DNA of 64,000 nucleotides from Erythrobasidium yunnanense (GCA_001600175.1 BCJC01000004.1:558001-622000); one strand, 5' to 3'. Counted from the first letter of the stretch, positions 1 through 10,529 are shown. Numbers and translations are program-made. The notes: a model not told the origin generated them from the sequence alone.

Positions 1-991
1 AGTGCTGCATGGCACGCTCCTGCGCTGTCCCGTCAGACAGGCCAAAATGAAAGACGACTGCAAGAGACAGATACCCAAAGCTTAGTCGCAAGCTGGGAAC
101 AAGACAAATGCTTCACTCACAGACTATTGCGAAGTCGTACTGCTCGATAGTGCAGATTCTCGGCCTCGACTGATCCGCACCTCCTTCACTGTGTCCATTC
201 TCGGAGCTATTATAGTTCTTTGGATCTCCAGGCGAGTACGTAAGCGGCGGATCGAAGCGAGTCCCTTCCCAGATCCACTCCATGTTTCCACGCGACATCT
301 CGCAGGCTGTTTCAAGCATAATGCATTTCAACGAGATTGCCCTTCCAAGCAGGAAGCTGAAGCACGCACCGTATTCGATATGATCTCTGCTTATTGAGTC
401 GCCTAGGATAGCTATCGTCTTATTATGCAACCACGGCATGTCTACTCGATTTCGAAGATCTGTAAACAGTCTCGACGCGTTGCAGGCCGGATCCCATGGC
501 TGCCACCGATTCGCGTCGACATCGCCTTGTATCGTTTGTATCTGCCCGAGCGCCGTGAATGGATTGCATTCTTGTACTTCTGCTGTTGAAGAAGATGCAT
601 AAGGCTTGACCAGCTTAGTCAGTGACTTGGGAAGACTGTCCGCATTCGCCTTAACGTCAGCTATTGACCAACAGAGCTTTAATATATCTACCAACCTGGC
701 GACGTCCGCTTTGACGCGGTCTACGGTCTCTGGCGTCGCGAGCATCCATCCGAAAGCGCATGACACGAAGATTGCGAGCAAAACGACATGGGAGCGAGTT
801 GGTCGCCTCGAATGATGCAGCGACCGCAAGTACGGAAGGCCAGCACTGTCGCTATTGCTGTTACTGAGGCCAGCTGAAGCAGAAGAGCCGAAAGAACTCG
901 AGGAAGACGTCCCTAGAAGCGGACTATTGAGGGAGCCGAGTGACGGGTGGAGGTGGTCTAGCTTGTTGTCATCATCGTCGCCGTCGTGCAT
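1..991 (-). CDS. GDS-motif type II membrane protein (PC-esterase/TBL-like), 3' end outside window
   Basis: The start ATG is at 991; the upstream in-frame stretch has no ATG and is not used. The N-terminal 65 residues are Ser- and Asp-rich, followed by one membrane segment at about residues 68-85 (SHVVLLAIFVSCAFGWM), so a type II Golgi/ER topology is likely. The lumenal part carries WQPWDPAC near 163-170 and ILGDSISRDH, with the GDS serine block at 197-199. This resembles the GDS...R-H block of PC-esterase/trichome-birefringence-like and fungal Cas1-type acyl-transfer or esterase proteins. An intron at 58-120 (GTGAGT..CAG) joins ...FAIV to FVFHFGLSDG, and the frame then runs off the left edge. 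Substrate unknown; cell-wall or glycan acylation is an inference from the family. Confidence 0.6.
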
Positions 992-1236
992 GCTTCTACG
1001 TCGGTATTGGCAAAAAGCAACACCTTCAAGAGACGCGCAAAAGTGGGTTCGCAAATGACGCGTCGATATCCCACTAGACTGTCGCTTTACAATTTGCATT
1101 CCTATTGACACTTCTTCACAGCAGTGCTTTGTCTGTACTTCCCGTTCAAAGAGCCGTCCGGTGCAAATGAGCGGGCATGACATGTTGGCGTACAGACTGC
1201 TCTTTTGCCTGGTCTGATGGTCAGATATCCAGCAAG

Positions 1237-2674
1237 ATGTCGAGAAGAAACAGTCTATCGCAATGCTTATGCTGCAAGATCCTTTCGAAGCCTCTATCGC
1301 CGATGCTGCCAATCGGTCGAGCCAATGCTGCAACGACCAAAGCCAATTGCGCTTTGTGCGATGTCAGCAAGCTGAATACAGATCGCTGGCTGTTGCTCCC
1401 AAATGTGAGCCCAGGTCCGATCAGCGTACTGATCCGTATCACTGATCGACCTCTACAAAGGGTCTGCAAAGATCAGTAAAGGTGGAGGAAGAGGTCGATG
1501 GTCAGAAGAAACTAGTCCCGCTCATGATGAGCACAAGCTTTCATCAGCTTAAGCCACATATCAATGAGCTGGTCCGCTCGTATAACATGTCAGCCGATAT
1601 GGGCGGCTGTGCTGAGCTGCATACATTTACTGTGCCAGTGCTGTGGCCAGCGAAGTCAGACCGTACTGCGACGCCTAGCGATCCTGTGGCCGAACACAAC
1701 TACTGGCGTGCGTGAAAGGTAATCTTCTCGATCTGAAGTGTTTTGGCTGAATCGCTTTCTTCCAGGCAATCCAAAGTCGTTGACGAAGGATCGAGCGGAT
1801 CAAGGTGAGCTTTCGCATTCGAACTCATTCCCTGCTCATTGGGTGCCCTTCCTGTCAGTCTATGAGCTGGCAGAAGCCTGCATGCTGTCGATTTGGCTCC
1901 AAGCTAGGGCCGACAGGACGACTCAGATGAAGTTTGACAGGTATCTGCTGTTTGCGCCAGATCGTATCCACTTTGGAGAGCTGAAAACGGATTGTTTAGG
2001 TGGATGGCGACTGCTCGATGTGTGTCCCAGATCGATCCGTATACTTCCGTAAGGCCAGCTGGTATCGCTTCAAGTATTGCACTGATGCCTATGTCGTCAA
2101 GCTCAACCATGTGCACATTCATGGTCTTGCAGGAAAGCGCAGGTGGATTGACAATTACGGAAAGATCATGTGGGCCACCATCAAGATGGAGCCTAACCTC
2201 TACAAGGATTTGGCTCTGCCAGGCGAAAAGTTTGATGGCTTCGGAGCAGCCATCGAGCTGTACGATCTCGAACAGGCTCTGAGGAAAGGCATCGAGATTC
2301 GCGTGAACGAGACTATCATGGCACGAGCAAGGAACATTTTGCGCATCATGGAAGATCTAATGAAGGACAATGAGGATTTGAAGAATCAGCCTCTGTCGAA
2401 GCAAGCGCGAGCAAGGGCCGAGATAGCAGTTGAACAAGCTTACCAGACGGCCAAAGCTTCTGTGCTCCGCCATCTCAAGGAGGGACACGTTGTCTCCGGG
2501 CCATCCTCAGCCAGCCCGTCGAGCAGCAGGAAGCCCTCCATCTCCAATAGACGCACTTCTGACCGGGAACAGTTGTCCAGCAGTGTCACCTCGTCAAGAA
2601 GTATCTCGACATCCCGAGCGAGCTCTGAGGCATCTCGGCGATCCCGCAGAAGTAGCAAGTCGTCTCTGGCCTGA
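1237..2674 (+). CDS. Unrecognised multi-exon gene with Ser/Arg-rich C-terminus
   Basis: I do not recognise this protein. Long plus-strand coding stretches in changing frames suggest one spliced gene: an exon from ATG 1237 (or ATG 1177) to about 1475, a stretch at about 1485-1710, and a long final exon at about 2000-2674. Introns at about 1705-1764 (GTGCGT..CCAG) and 1806-1859 (GTGAGC..GTCAG) keep frame, but the joins near 1476 and 1943-2000 could not be settled in phase. The final exon is the most protein-like: WYRFKYCTDAYVV, an amphipathic acidic/basic stretch, then about 60 residues rich in Ser and Arg. It starts about 190 bases from the divergent gene at 991, and its stop lies 72 bases from the stop of the convergent gene ending at 2747. 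No function assigned. Confidence 0.4.
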
Positions 2675-2746
2675 GGCGAATGCTCCAAAACTTGATCTTT
2701 TGGCGGGTAGAACGCTGTAGCAACATTCTGCACTTGTAGTACTCCT

Positions 2747-3478
2747 CTACAACCCTTGCAAAAAGCTGGAAAGCCGAAGCCCGCCTACGTTCTTGTCCTT
2801 ATCGTCTGTCTGCTTCCTTGCCTGCAGCATGGCCTGAAGACCTTCCTTCTTTGTGCGCTTCTTCTTGCTCGGCTGTGGTTTGGGGGACTGAGCGGGTACA
2901 TAGGGTGGAGTAGCTGTCTTTGCAACTGGCTTGTTGGCGGAAGAGGGAACAGGAGTAAGGTCGACCGGCTTTGATGGTGCAAGGATAGGCTGTTCAAGAG
3001 TAGGAGGAGCAGGAGAAGATACGGGAGGAATCGCTGCAGAAGCTGGCTGCCCTGCGCCGCTGTATTTCCCGTCATTGGACAATCTTGCCTTCTTGAACTT
3101 GCGTTTTGCGCTTGGATCAGATCCAGCATAGCCTGTCTGCCATCCACAGTTGCATGTCCATTGCATGGTGTTCTTGCGCGGTCGTTTGATGGTGTTGCTT
3201 TGCTCTTTCCTCGCCAATTTCGCGCTGCCAGTCAAGCCTGGAACAACGAGATTTCCGCATCTCCTGCACGTCTGATGACTTCCTACGCCAGCTTGTCCAG
3301 CAGGGATCGATATGCCAGCGGCTCCTTGAAGCTCTTTGAAGCGTAGCCCATGAAATCCAGCGAGCGTCGACGCAGAACTTGAAGAAGCTGACTGTGCTGA
3401 GAACAGTGAAGCTACGCCGTGCGCGTACTGAAGACTGCAAAGATTGTCTGATCCATCCTGTCCATTCGACGTGCTCAT
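2747..3478 (-). CDS. Possible RNase P/MRP subunit of the Rpr2/Rpp21/Snm1 type
   Basis: A single-exon frame of 243 residues with ATG at 3478. A Cys pair CRRC (71-74) is followed about 35 residues later by WTCNCG (Cys 109 and 111), with PG and basic residues between. This layout recalls the zinc ribbon of Rpr2/Snm1/Rpp21 proteins, which bind RNase P or RNase MRP RNA in the nucleus. The C-terminal half is Pro/Ala/Lys-rich and low complexity, ending in a short conserved-looking GGLRLSSFLQGL. The second Cys pair is C-x-C rather than C-x-x-C, so the assignment is tentative; any small zinc-ribbon nuclear protein would fit. It is divergent from the PhzF-like gene, with 81 bases between the two starts. 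Confidence 0.5.
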   Translation of the reverse strand: MSTSNGQDGSDNLCSLQYAHGVASLFSAQSASSSSASTLAGFHGLRFKELQGAAGISIPAGQAGVGSHQTCRRCGNLVVPGLTGSAKLARKEQSNTIKRPRKNTMQWTCNCGWQTGYAGSDPSAKRKFKKARLSNDGKYSGAGQPASAAIPPVSSPAPPTLEQPILAPSKPVDLTPVPSSANKPVAKTATPPYVPAQSPKPQPSKKKRTKKEGLQAMLQARKQTDDKDKNVGGLRLSSFLQGL

Positions 3479-3559
3479 ATCAGGAAATCCATTTGTTCGA
3501 GCTTGCTGAAGCGAGTCAGAACAACCACCTCTTCTTTTGCTCTTCCCAAATCCTTGCTC
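3479..3559. promoter_or_regulatory. Short bidirectional promoter region
   Basis: Only 81 bases separate the two divergent start codons at 3478 (minus) and 3560 (plus), so the genes must share core promoter DNA. No clear TATA box is visible. Inferred from spacing alone. Confidence 0.4.
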
Positions 3560-4587
3560 ATGTCGTCAAGTAATACTCTAGCATTTGACATCGTCAACGT
3601 CTTCATCGCAGACGGCAAGACTTACTCTGGCAATCCGCTAGCCGTCTTCTACGAGGGCGGACATTTGTCGCAGGCGCAATGTATCTCCATCGCTCGACGT
3701 AAGCTCCATACGCAGAATTCTTAGGGCACGGCTTATGCTTGACTTCAGAATTCAACCTCAGCGAGATCACCTTTCCCGACAGCGTCTCGCGTGATGAGAG
3801 CCGGTACCGCAACAGGATCTTCATCGTTGGCGCAGAACTTCCCTTTGCAGGGCATCCCACTCTCGGTACATGCTTCGCCCTTTTGCATCGCGGTCTACAA
3901 TCCGAAAAGCAAGAGATCATCCAGGAATCTGGCTCCGGCGAGACGAAACTCAGCTATTCAAGTATCCCTTCTACACCATTCCAACCAGCTAGAATCGGCA
4001 TGAGAGCAACCGTTCGTCATTGTCTGACACAGCTGTCACTGTTCGAAGCGGATCTGAAAGCAGCTTTCGGCTTCACCAAGGCAGACAGTATAAAGCTCGC
4101 TGGGATCTCCAGCTGCGGTCTCAGCTGGCCTATCGTCCAATTGAGTTCAGTCGAAGACGTGAAAGCTATACAGACCAATGGCCGCTCTGTGTCTGACTGG
4201 GTGCGCAATTTGCGAGGCAGCCTTGGCGACGGTGCTGGCTCGAAGAATGAGATCAATGGAGTGGCTGTCTTCGCTATCGATGACAGTAAGATGGAGAAGG
4301 GCAAGACGAGCATCTTCGCCAGAGTATTATGCGTGGACGAAGACACCTCCGCTGTTATCGAAGACCCCGCTACAGGATCGGCAGGTCTGGCTCTAGGACC
4401 GCTTCTTCACAAAGAAAAGTTACTTCCTGATTCGCTGGAGTATGTCATTCTGCAAGGGACGGAGATCAAGATGGCTTCGCAGCTATTCGGGCGAGTCGAG
4501 CTGGACGATGAGGGAGAAGCTGTAGCTGTGCATTTATCCGGAGATGTTGTCAAAGTGGGCAGTGGAGAGATAGTCTGTCCAGAGTAG
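3560..4587 (+). CDS. PhzF-family isomerase/epimerase-like protein
   Basis: Two exons, 3560-3698 and 3749-4587 (intron 50 bases, GTAAGC..TTCAG), give 325 residues, close to the usual 280-330 of the family. Recognised PhzF landmarks in order: N-terminal FDIVNVFIADGKTYSGNPLAV; FNLSEITF right after the splice, carrying the glutamate equivalent to the catalytic Glu of PhzF; ELPFAGHPTLGT; and near the end EDPATGSAGLALG. The fold is the diaminopimelate-epimerase type. Fungal members are cytosolic proteins mostly of unknown substrate; bacterial PhzF isomerises dihydro-3-hydroxyanthranilate. No phenazine genes lie nearby, so phenazine synthesis is not implied. The S28 peptidase gene begins 75 bases downstream on the same strand. 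Confidence 0.9.
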
Positions 4588-4661
4588 CTCGTCATTATAC
4601 GGTAAATACAATTATTTGCATCTTTAGCATCCGTCCCACCGGGACTTGACAAACCCGAATA

Positions 4662-6641
4662 ATGCGTCTCGCTTCTGTCTTATTGGCTTCGAGCTACTTG
4701 ATAGCTGTATCAGCACAACGCGCGCTTCATCTGCAGAAGACATACCCTTCCTTGCCTCTGGGTCTATGGTCTGCCCTGGTCGAGGAGGATGCTGCCCGGC
4801 ACGAGCTGACCATCGCGCAGTACGACTGTCTACAAAAGTCTGAGTGTGCTTATACCTTACTGACGCGACACCTCAGATCCGGTCTACGGCAAAAGTTCGC
4901 AGCGCATACCCTTGACGTACCGGTCGACCACTTCGATTCTGATCACAACGCTACCTTTCCTCTCCGCTATTGGTACGATGCGCAATACTACAAAGAAGGC
5001 GGGCCCGTCTTCGTTCTAGACGGAGGAGAGACGTCAGGCGAAGGCAGATTATCCTTTTTAGATCATGGAATCCTGAAGATCCTAGCAGAAGCTACGAACG
5101 GTCTAGCAGTGGTGCTTGAACATAGATACTACGGCGAATCTTGGCCTGTCAAGGATTTATCCACCGATAATATGAGGTTCTTGACGACGCATCAGGCACT
5201 GGCGGATAATGCATACTTCACAAAGCATGCGACATTCCCTTCGCTTGGTGAGAAGGAGAATGAGAAACTCAGGGATGCTAAGTGGATTCACTATGGCGGA
5301 AGGTGAGTCCAACGTCTGCCTGTGTTGAATGGGCTTGGCTGACACGCTACATATCAGCTACGCGGGTGCAAAGGTAGCTCTTCTTCGCAAACTGTACCCT
5401 GATACAGTCTTTGGTGCTATCGCTTCGAGCGCTGTGACGGCTGCAATAACCGATTACTGGCAATACTTCGAAGGGATCAGACTGCACGCAGATCAGGAAT
5501 GTATCAATGCGATCGAGCAGAGCGTCTCGTCAGTCTTCCCTATTCAGCGCCGGGGTAACAGCTAATATGTGACTTGGCCAGACTCGTCGATGCCATCTTG
5601 GCATTGAACTCAACTACCGAGACTAGGGTACTGAAGAACTTGCTCGGCGTACCCAACGTTACACATATACAAGACGTCGTATCTCTACTCACCTATCCGC
5701 TCGGAGCCTGGCAAGCGAAGAATTGGGATCCCTCCGTATCTTCAACAGGCTTCGACGATTTCTGTCATGACTTGCTAGGCAAATCAGCGAAGCCGAAGTA
5801 TACTTCAATTGGGATTGAAAGCCAGCATCCCCTTTTCCAGCAACAGCAGTTGCAAGAAGAAGGAAGTCCGAGTTTCTACCTGAACAACTATGCAAGGTAT
5901 ATCCGGGAGGGCGTTGCGCCGTTCTGCAAAGAACAAGATCAGGATTTATGTTTCGGGACATTCGATGCAAACGATGCAAACGGATATCAGAAGCATTCTC
6001 TGAAGGAGACATGGCGGTCTTGGACATGGCAGTACTGCACCGGTACGTTGTCTCCGTGCTTCGGCGCTGCGAGCGTGCACTTACGGCTTGGATGCTCGCA
6101 GAATGGGGCTTCTTGCAGTCCGCACCTCCACAAGGCGTGCCTAGCCTGCTCAGCCGGCATATCGACCTGAATTATACGCATATGGTCTGTAGGCTAGCCT
6201 TCCCGCCTGGCAAGTATGCGAGTACGTAGAAGGCTCTTGTGGTAACAAATCGAATGCTGAAGCTGTTTTGTCTGTCCAGGCATGCCCAGTCAACCCAACA
6301 CCACCATAATCAACCAGTACGGCGGGCTTGACTTCGAGTTTGACCGAGTGGTAGGTCCTTCCAAAGATTCGCTTTTTCGTACGCTCAGGGGTGAGGGTTT
6401 CTAGGCCTTCATCGACGGCTCCTACGATCCCTGGCTCTATGCCACTCCTCATTCTCCCGAGGCAAAAAAGCGGAAAAGCACTCTTCTTCGGCCTTTCGAG
6501 CTGATCAAAGGAGGTGTACATCACTGGGATGAGAATGGTCTACCTGAAAGAGGAGCGAGTCTGAGTGAAGAGCCAGAGGAGATTAGGAGAGTGCATGCAC
6601 GAGAAGTTGAGTTTGTCAAGAGCTGGTTGGGTATCAAATGA
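4662..6641 (+). CDS. Secreted serine peptidase, S28 family (prolyl carboxypeptidase-like)
   Basis: Six exons: 4662-5302, 5358-5528, 5582-6042, 6102-6221, 6280-6350, 6405-6641; total 566 residues in frame. A signal peptide is evident (MRLASVLLASSYLIAVSAQ). S28 landmarks: GGPVFVLDGGE, HRYYGES, the nucleophile in GGSYAG (Ser214, whose codon is split by intron 1), QYCTEWGF across intron 3, then DGSYDPW with the expected Asp and IKGGVHHWDENG with the expected His. The family cleaves after proline near peptide ends and works in lysosome/vacuole or outside the cell. All three catalytic residues and the start are present, so the enzyme looks functional. Introns are 53-59 bases. Confidence 0.92.
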
Positions 6642-6819
6642 TGGAAAGTAGGTAGTGTGGATCCTAGTTTGTAGCATTATGCAGCAGTTCTGCTTTTGGA
6701 ACAGAGTGTCAAGCACATTCGCAGACAAGCCAGCGACCGACCTTGCAAGTTTCCAACGACTCTAGGTCACTGGACCAAGAAGGTTGCTCTGAGCGTCTTG
6801 CATGTGTTGTCGAAGTTTC

Positions 6820-7125
6820 ATTCATTATTTTATCTTGTCCGGGTTCTCTTCATGCCATCTTTGCTCTTTTACCTTGCTGATATGCATACTGTGCAGTTTC
6901 AAATACTCTCTTCTATCTCTCTCCTTCTCCTCTTCGCCCTCGTTACCGTCCGTCTTCCTGTGTTTCGGTCCACTACCTCACTTCCTTTTTCCTCTCCGCT
7001 CTGGCACTGTTTCCTCTCCCAGCGCGCATCTTGTCCAAGTGGTCGTATGAAGAGATTCACAGTTTGTTGCAGTCAGTCGTAGGCCAACGGCACTGGCTCT
7101 TCTGCTCGGGTGAGCGACCCTCTAC
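6820..7125 (-). pseudogene. Decayed duplicate of the ZWF1 3' end and 3' flank
   Basis: This stretch matches, with many substitutions and small gaps, the DNA at about 8380-8665, which is the last roughly 60 coding bases of the glucose-6-phosphate dehydrogenase gene plus its 3' flank. Clear blocks are gctcttttac..tgctgat.tgcat, a shared CT-rich tract, and tcagtcgtaggcca, which in the intact gene encodes part of the C-terminal tail (YHWPTTD). The coding part here is degenerate and is not preceded by the rest of the gene. Both copies lie in the same orientation and bracket the small secreted-protein gene. I infer a segmental duplication followed by decay or replacement. Alignment was by eye only. 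Confidence 0.55.
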
Positions 7126-7394
7126 GGCCAATCAGTGGACCATCGCCCTCAAACCCGGAGCCGAAGTCATCTGTCGGTCGTAGCACAGTCGCAGAGCTTA
7201 CTAGAGCGCCGCCGCTTTGCTGACTAGAATCGCGGCGCCAAATCTTGCGTATATACGACCCGGTGAACGTTGGTCGCTCGGCTATCTATTCTTATCTGTA
7301 CAGGCGCATTTCACGACGAAGAACTGAACGATCTTCACATGGGTATGCACGCGTTGTAGTCGGAGTATATACGTATCTCCATCCGGACCCAGCG

Positions 7395-7402
7395 TATAAA
7401 AG
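7395..7402 (+). promoter_or_regulatory. TATA box of the small secreted-protein gene
   Basis: TATAAAAG lies 93 bases before the ATG at 7488, followed by a pyrimidine-rich leader (TTCTCTTCTTTTCAC, then repeated CCAC/CTCC blocks) running to the start. This layout is typical of strongly transcribed fungal genes. Expression level is inferred, not shown. Confidence 0.6.
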
Positions 7403-7487
7403 GTTCCAATTATTCACTGTTCGTTCTCTTCTTTTCACATCCCAACCTTCCCACCCAATCTCCACTCCACTCATTCTACCAGTCAGT

Positions 7488-7963
7488 ATGAAGTTCATGG
7501 CTTTCTCGTTCTTCCTTGCTGGCGTCGCCGCCGCCTTGGTCCATGCCAGCGCTCTTCGTAAGTTCCCAGCACAGTTTACGACGCTAGCTGATGCGGCTCT
7601 GTCCGTTGTATAGCCGCTGTCAACCCTGACAGCATCTACAATCCCATCGGCTGCAATGTAGCCTGTCAGGGACAATGCGTCAATCGTTACAATGTAAGCC
7701 TTGGCACAGAAAGTTGTGTGTTCCTTGTTAAGGTGCTGACGCGCATCTGCTTGCTCTACAGACATGCAGAGGTGTCTTCAAGCAGTCGTCTCCCGGTAAT
7801 ATACAACACTGATTGCAGCTTCTTTTCTCCAGCCCTTGGCAACCCAGACTGCAAGGCCATCGAGAACGATTGCATCTCCGACTGCTGCGTAAGCAAGCCA
7901 ATAATAACGTTATTCTTCGGTTGCCTAATCATTCTTTTTTCCAAGACTGGCTATGGCAGATAA
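7488..7963 (+). CDS. Small secreted cysteine-rich protein (85 residues, 8 Cys)
   Basis: Five small exons, 7488-7557, 7614-7693, 7762-7795, 7833-7888 and 7946-7963, join in phase to 85 residues; each open piece is too short to stand out alone. Residues 1 to about 21 form a signal peptide (MKFMAFSFFLAGVAAALVHA). The mature part has eight cysteines in the pattern C-x3-C-x3-C-x6-C-x16-C-x7-C-x3-CC and ends DCCTGYGR. Four introns have GT..AG ends, the shortest 37 bases. I do not recognise the family; the size, signal and even cysteine number fit fungal apoplastic effectors, small toxin-like proteins or surface proteins. A good TATA box and pyrimidine-rich leader precede it. It sits between two copies of ZWF1 3' DNA. 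Confidence 0.7.
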
Positions 7964-8605
7964 AGGCTCGCTTAGAATAGCATCTCCAGAAGCTCGATGT
8001 TGGTGGTAGCAGTTCTATCAGCTTCGCAGAGTTAGCTAGATTTGGTTTTGTCAGTCAGTCAGCTTCGTTGTCAGTATCAATCAGCTCCATTGTTGGTGTC
8101 AGTCAGTTTTGTACTCGTTAGAAGCTTCTCGCAGGCCAGGGAAGACCATCAATCCTGCTGAAACGATGGGGACAAGTATAGCTTGATTTTCGCTCGCACA
8201 TCCGCTCGCTTTTCGGCCTGGGACAGGATATCAATGAGACAGAAAGTCGTCATTCTTCCGAACTCGAGATCGCCAGGAATGGAAAGCGAGGTTACGTATA
8301 GAAAAGAAGGGGAAAAGAAGGCTGCCTCTAAGTGTATTGCAAGTATTGTCGATTCTGTCGTAACATTTGTTTGTTTTTGCCGTTCTGTCTCATTCCACCT
8401 TCGCTCTTTTACTTCGCTGATCTGCATCGCCATGTGCAGACTCAAGCATTCTCTTCTGCTCTCTCTGCTTCTTCTCCTCTTCTTCTTCGTCAATGTCCAT
8501 CTTTTCGTATTTTCCCTCCATCTCCTGCACCTCCTTACTCTCTCTACCATCTCCTCGCACCGCAGTACCTTCCTCCTTCGAGTGACTGTGACTGTAATTA
8601 GATAG
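7964..8605. other. Intergenic, ZWF1 3' flank
   Basis: No gene seen. The left part holds a few direct repeats of tcagtcagt/tcagctt type (about 8000-8110), probably the 3' untranslated part of the secreted-protein gene. The right part (8380-8605) is the CT-rich ZWF1 3' flank that is duplicated at 6820-7060. Confidence 0.4.
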
Positions 8606-10529
8606 TCATACTTTGTTGACATCAGTCGTAGGCCAGTGGTATTGGCTCTCCTGCGTTCTTGTGAATCCAGCTTGGCGCTTGATGAATTCGTCTAGCTCTT
8701 TCGGACCTCTCGAGCCGTAGGGGTATTCTAGGATTTCAGGCTTTTCTTTCTCGATGTAGTGGAGGCTGCATCACGCTCGATAAGTCAGTATACGCAGAAA
8801 GACAGCGGAGGGAAGACACGCACAGAGGAGTGAAGATCTTCCAAGCGATATCGAGTTCGTCGTCTCTTACGAAGTTACTGTGATCTCCTTTGAAGGCATC
8901 CAAGATGAGTGCCTCGTACGCTTCTGGGATTTTCAGATCTGAGAATCTTCTCTTGTACGTAAGGTCCATTTCCGTAGGCACAGATCTCATCTGTAGACCA
9001 GGGGCTTTCGTATTCATTTTCAAATAAACAGCTTCACCCGGCTGGACCCTTATTACTAATTCGTTCCTCGAAATATCTTTGAAGATACCCTGAGTGACGT
9101 CTTTGTATTGGATCCTGATTTCCGTCTTTTGTTCATTCAAAGCTTTGCCGGCTTTCATGATGAAGGGAACACCTTCCCAGCGAGGAGAATTGATGTGTAA
9201 TACGAGACACGCGAATGTGGGGGAAACGGAATCTTTGGGAACAGTGTCGTCGTCTTTGTACCCTGGCTTGTCACCTTGCGCTGCGTATTGTCCGATTATT
9301 ACATCTTTAGGGTCGATGGGTGGGATGTAGCGCAGCACCTTGACCTGCGAACGACATATGGAATCTATTAGTTGCAGAATTGGGATTGAAGGGCAGAGGA
9401 GGGGAAGCGCACCTTCTCGTCTCTGATATCCTCTGAAGAGAAAGATACGGGCCTCTCCATCGTCAAGATAGACAGAACTTGGAGCAGGTCTGCACGAACA
9501 ACAATTAGCTAGGTTCGCCGTATGTAAGAGGGTGAGGCTTACGATTCTGCATGACGTCTCTGATGATACCAAACTCATCAAAGTAACCGCCTCTTCCTTC
9601 TGTTCCAAAAGGTTCCTTGAATGTGATCTGGACGTTACTGATCAATTTGTTATTGAAGGATGCGTCCAAGATGACGTTTCCGAATCTCAATACTAGCAAG
9701 TTCTTGACCATCTCTTTACCTAGATAGTGGTCGATTCTGAACGTCTCGTCCTCCTTCCATAGTGCCTTGAGCTTGCCCATCATGTCTCTTGAGCTCTGCA
9801 GATCTTTCCCGAAAGGTTTCTCTACAATGATTCTGTTTACTCCCTTTTCGGCATAGCAGTTCTTCTTTAGTTTCTCTGCTACGTCCGTGAATACCGATGG
9901 TGGTAGAGCCATGTAGAACACGCGATTCACTCCTTTACTCGTATCTTTGTACTTCTTTTCGATCTCCTCCATCTGCTTGTTGAGTTCCTGGAAATCTTCA
10001 TCCTTGTCATACTGCCCAGAGCAGTATGTAGATGCATCGAGGAACTCTTGCAGCTTCGTCTTCATGGCTGGCAGAGCTTTGATATTCGACGAAGCGCGCT
10101 TGTGAAACTCCTCTTTGTCCATCTTGGTCCGTGCATACCCAATGATGTGGATCCCCTCGGGTAGGAAACCATTCTGGTACAAGCCGTACAGAGCTGGGAA
10201 TGTCTTTTTCTTTGCGAGGTCTCCAGAGGCGCCTGTGAACGTTATGAATAGGAGTATATGTCAGTGCGAACTCAGTTGTATCACTCGTGAGGGTGTGCGA
10301 CCGCTATGAGTGTCGATCGAAGTTGAGGAAGAGGGTATGACGGGGGAATTGGAGGGTGAAATGGGATTCAAGGGAGAGTGGACACTGACCGAGTACTACG
10401 ATGAGAGTGTTCTCGCTGAGCTCTACTGTTCCTCCGGCGCCTGCGAGCATCCCCATCACTATAGTCAGCCAGCTGTAAAGTAGCGCTCCTCGTTCCCAAC
10501 GCACCGGACGAAGGGACTGATCCAGACAT
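8606..10529 (-). CDS. ZWF1: Glucose-6-phosphate 1-dehydrogenase
   Basis: Six exons on the minus strand (10529-10505, 10440-10390, 10232-9543, 9489-9413, 9344-8824, 8765-8606) give 507 residues, the normal size. The first exon has only 25 coding bases (MSGSVPSS), found by phase. The NADP-binding site GASGDLAKKKTFP spans intron 2, and the active-site motif RIDHYLGKE with its catalytic His lies in exon 3. It catalyses the first oxidative step of the pentose phosphate pathway in the cytosol and supplies NADPH. The C-terminal tail ends in TTDVNKV. Intron 2 is 157 bases, long for this window. It is divergent from SSD1 across about 460 bases. Confidence 0.97.

Noticed and set aside
6801-7082. Plus-strand Ser/Leu/Phe-rich frames over the CT-rich tract
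   Set aside because: Composition comes from the CT-rich tract, which matches the ZWF1 3' flank; no protein features.
8183-8605. Hydrophobic plus-strand frame next to ZWF1
   Set aside because: Same CT-rich 3' flank read in frame; its end overlaps the ZWF1 stop and it has no homologue pattern.
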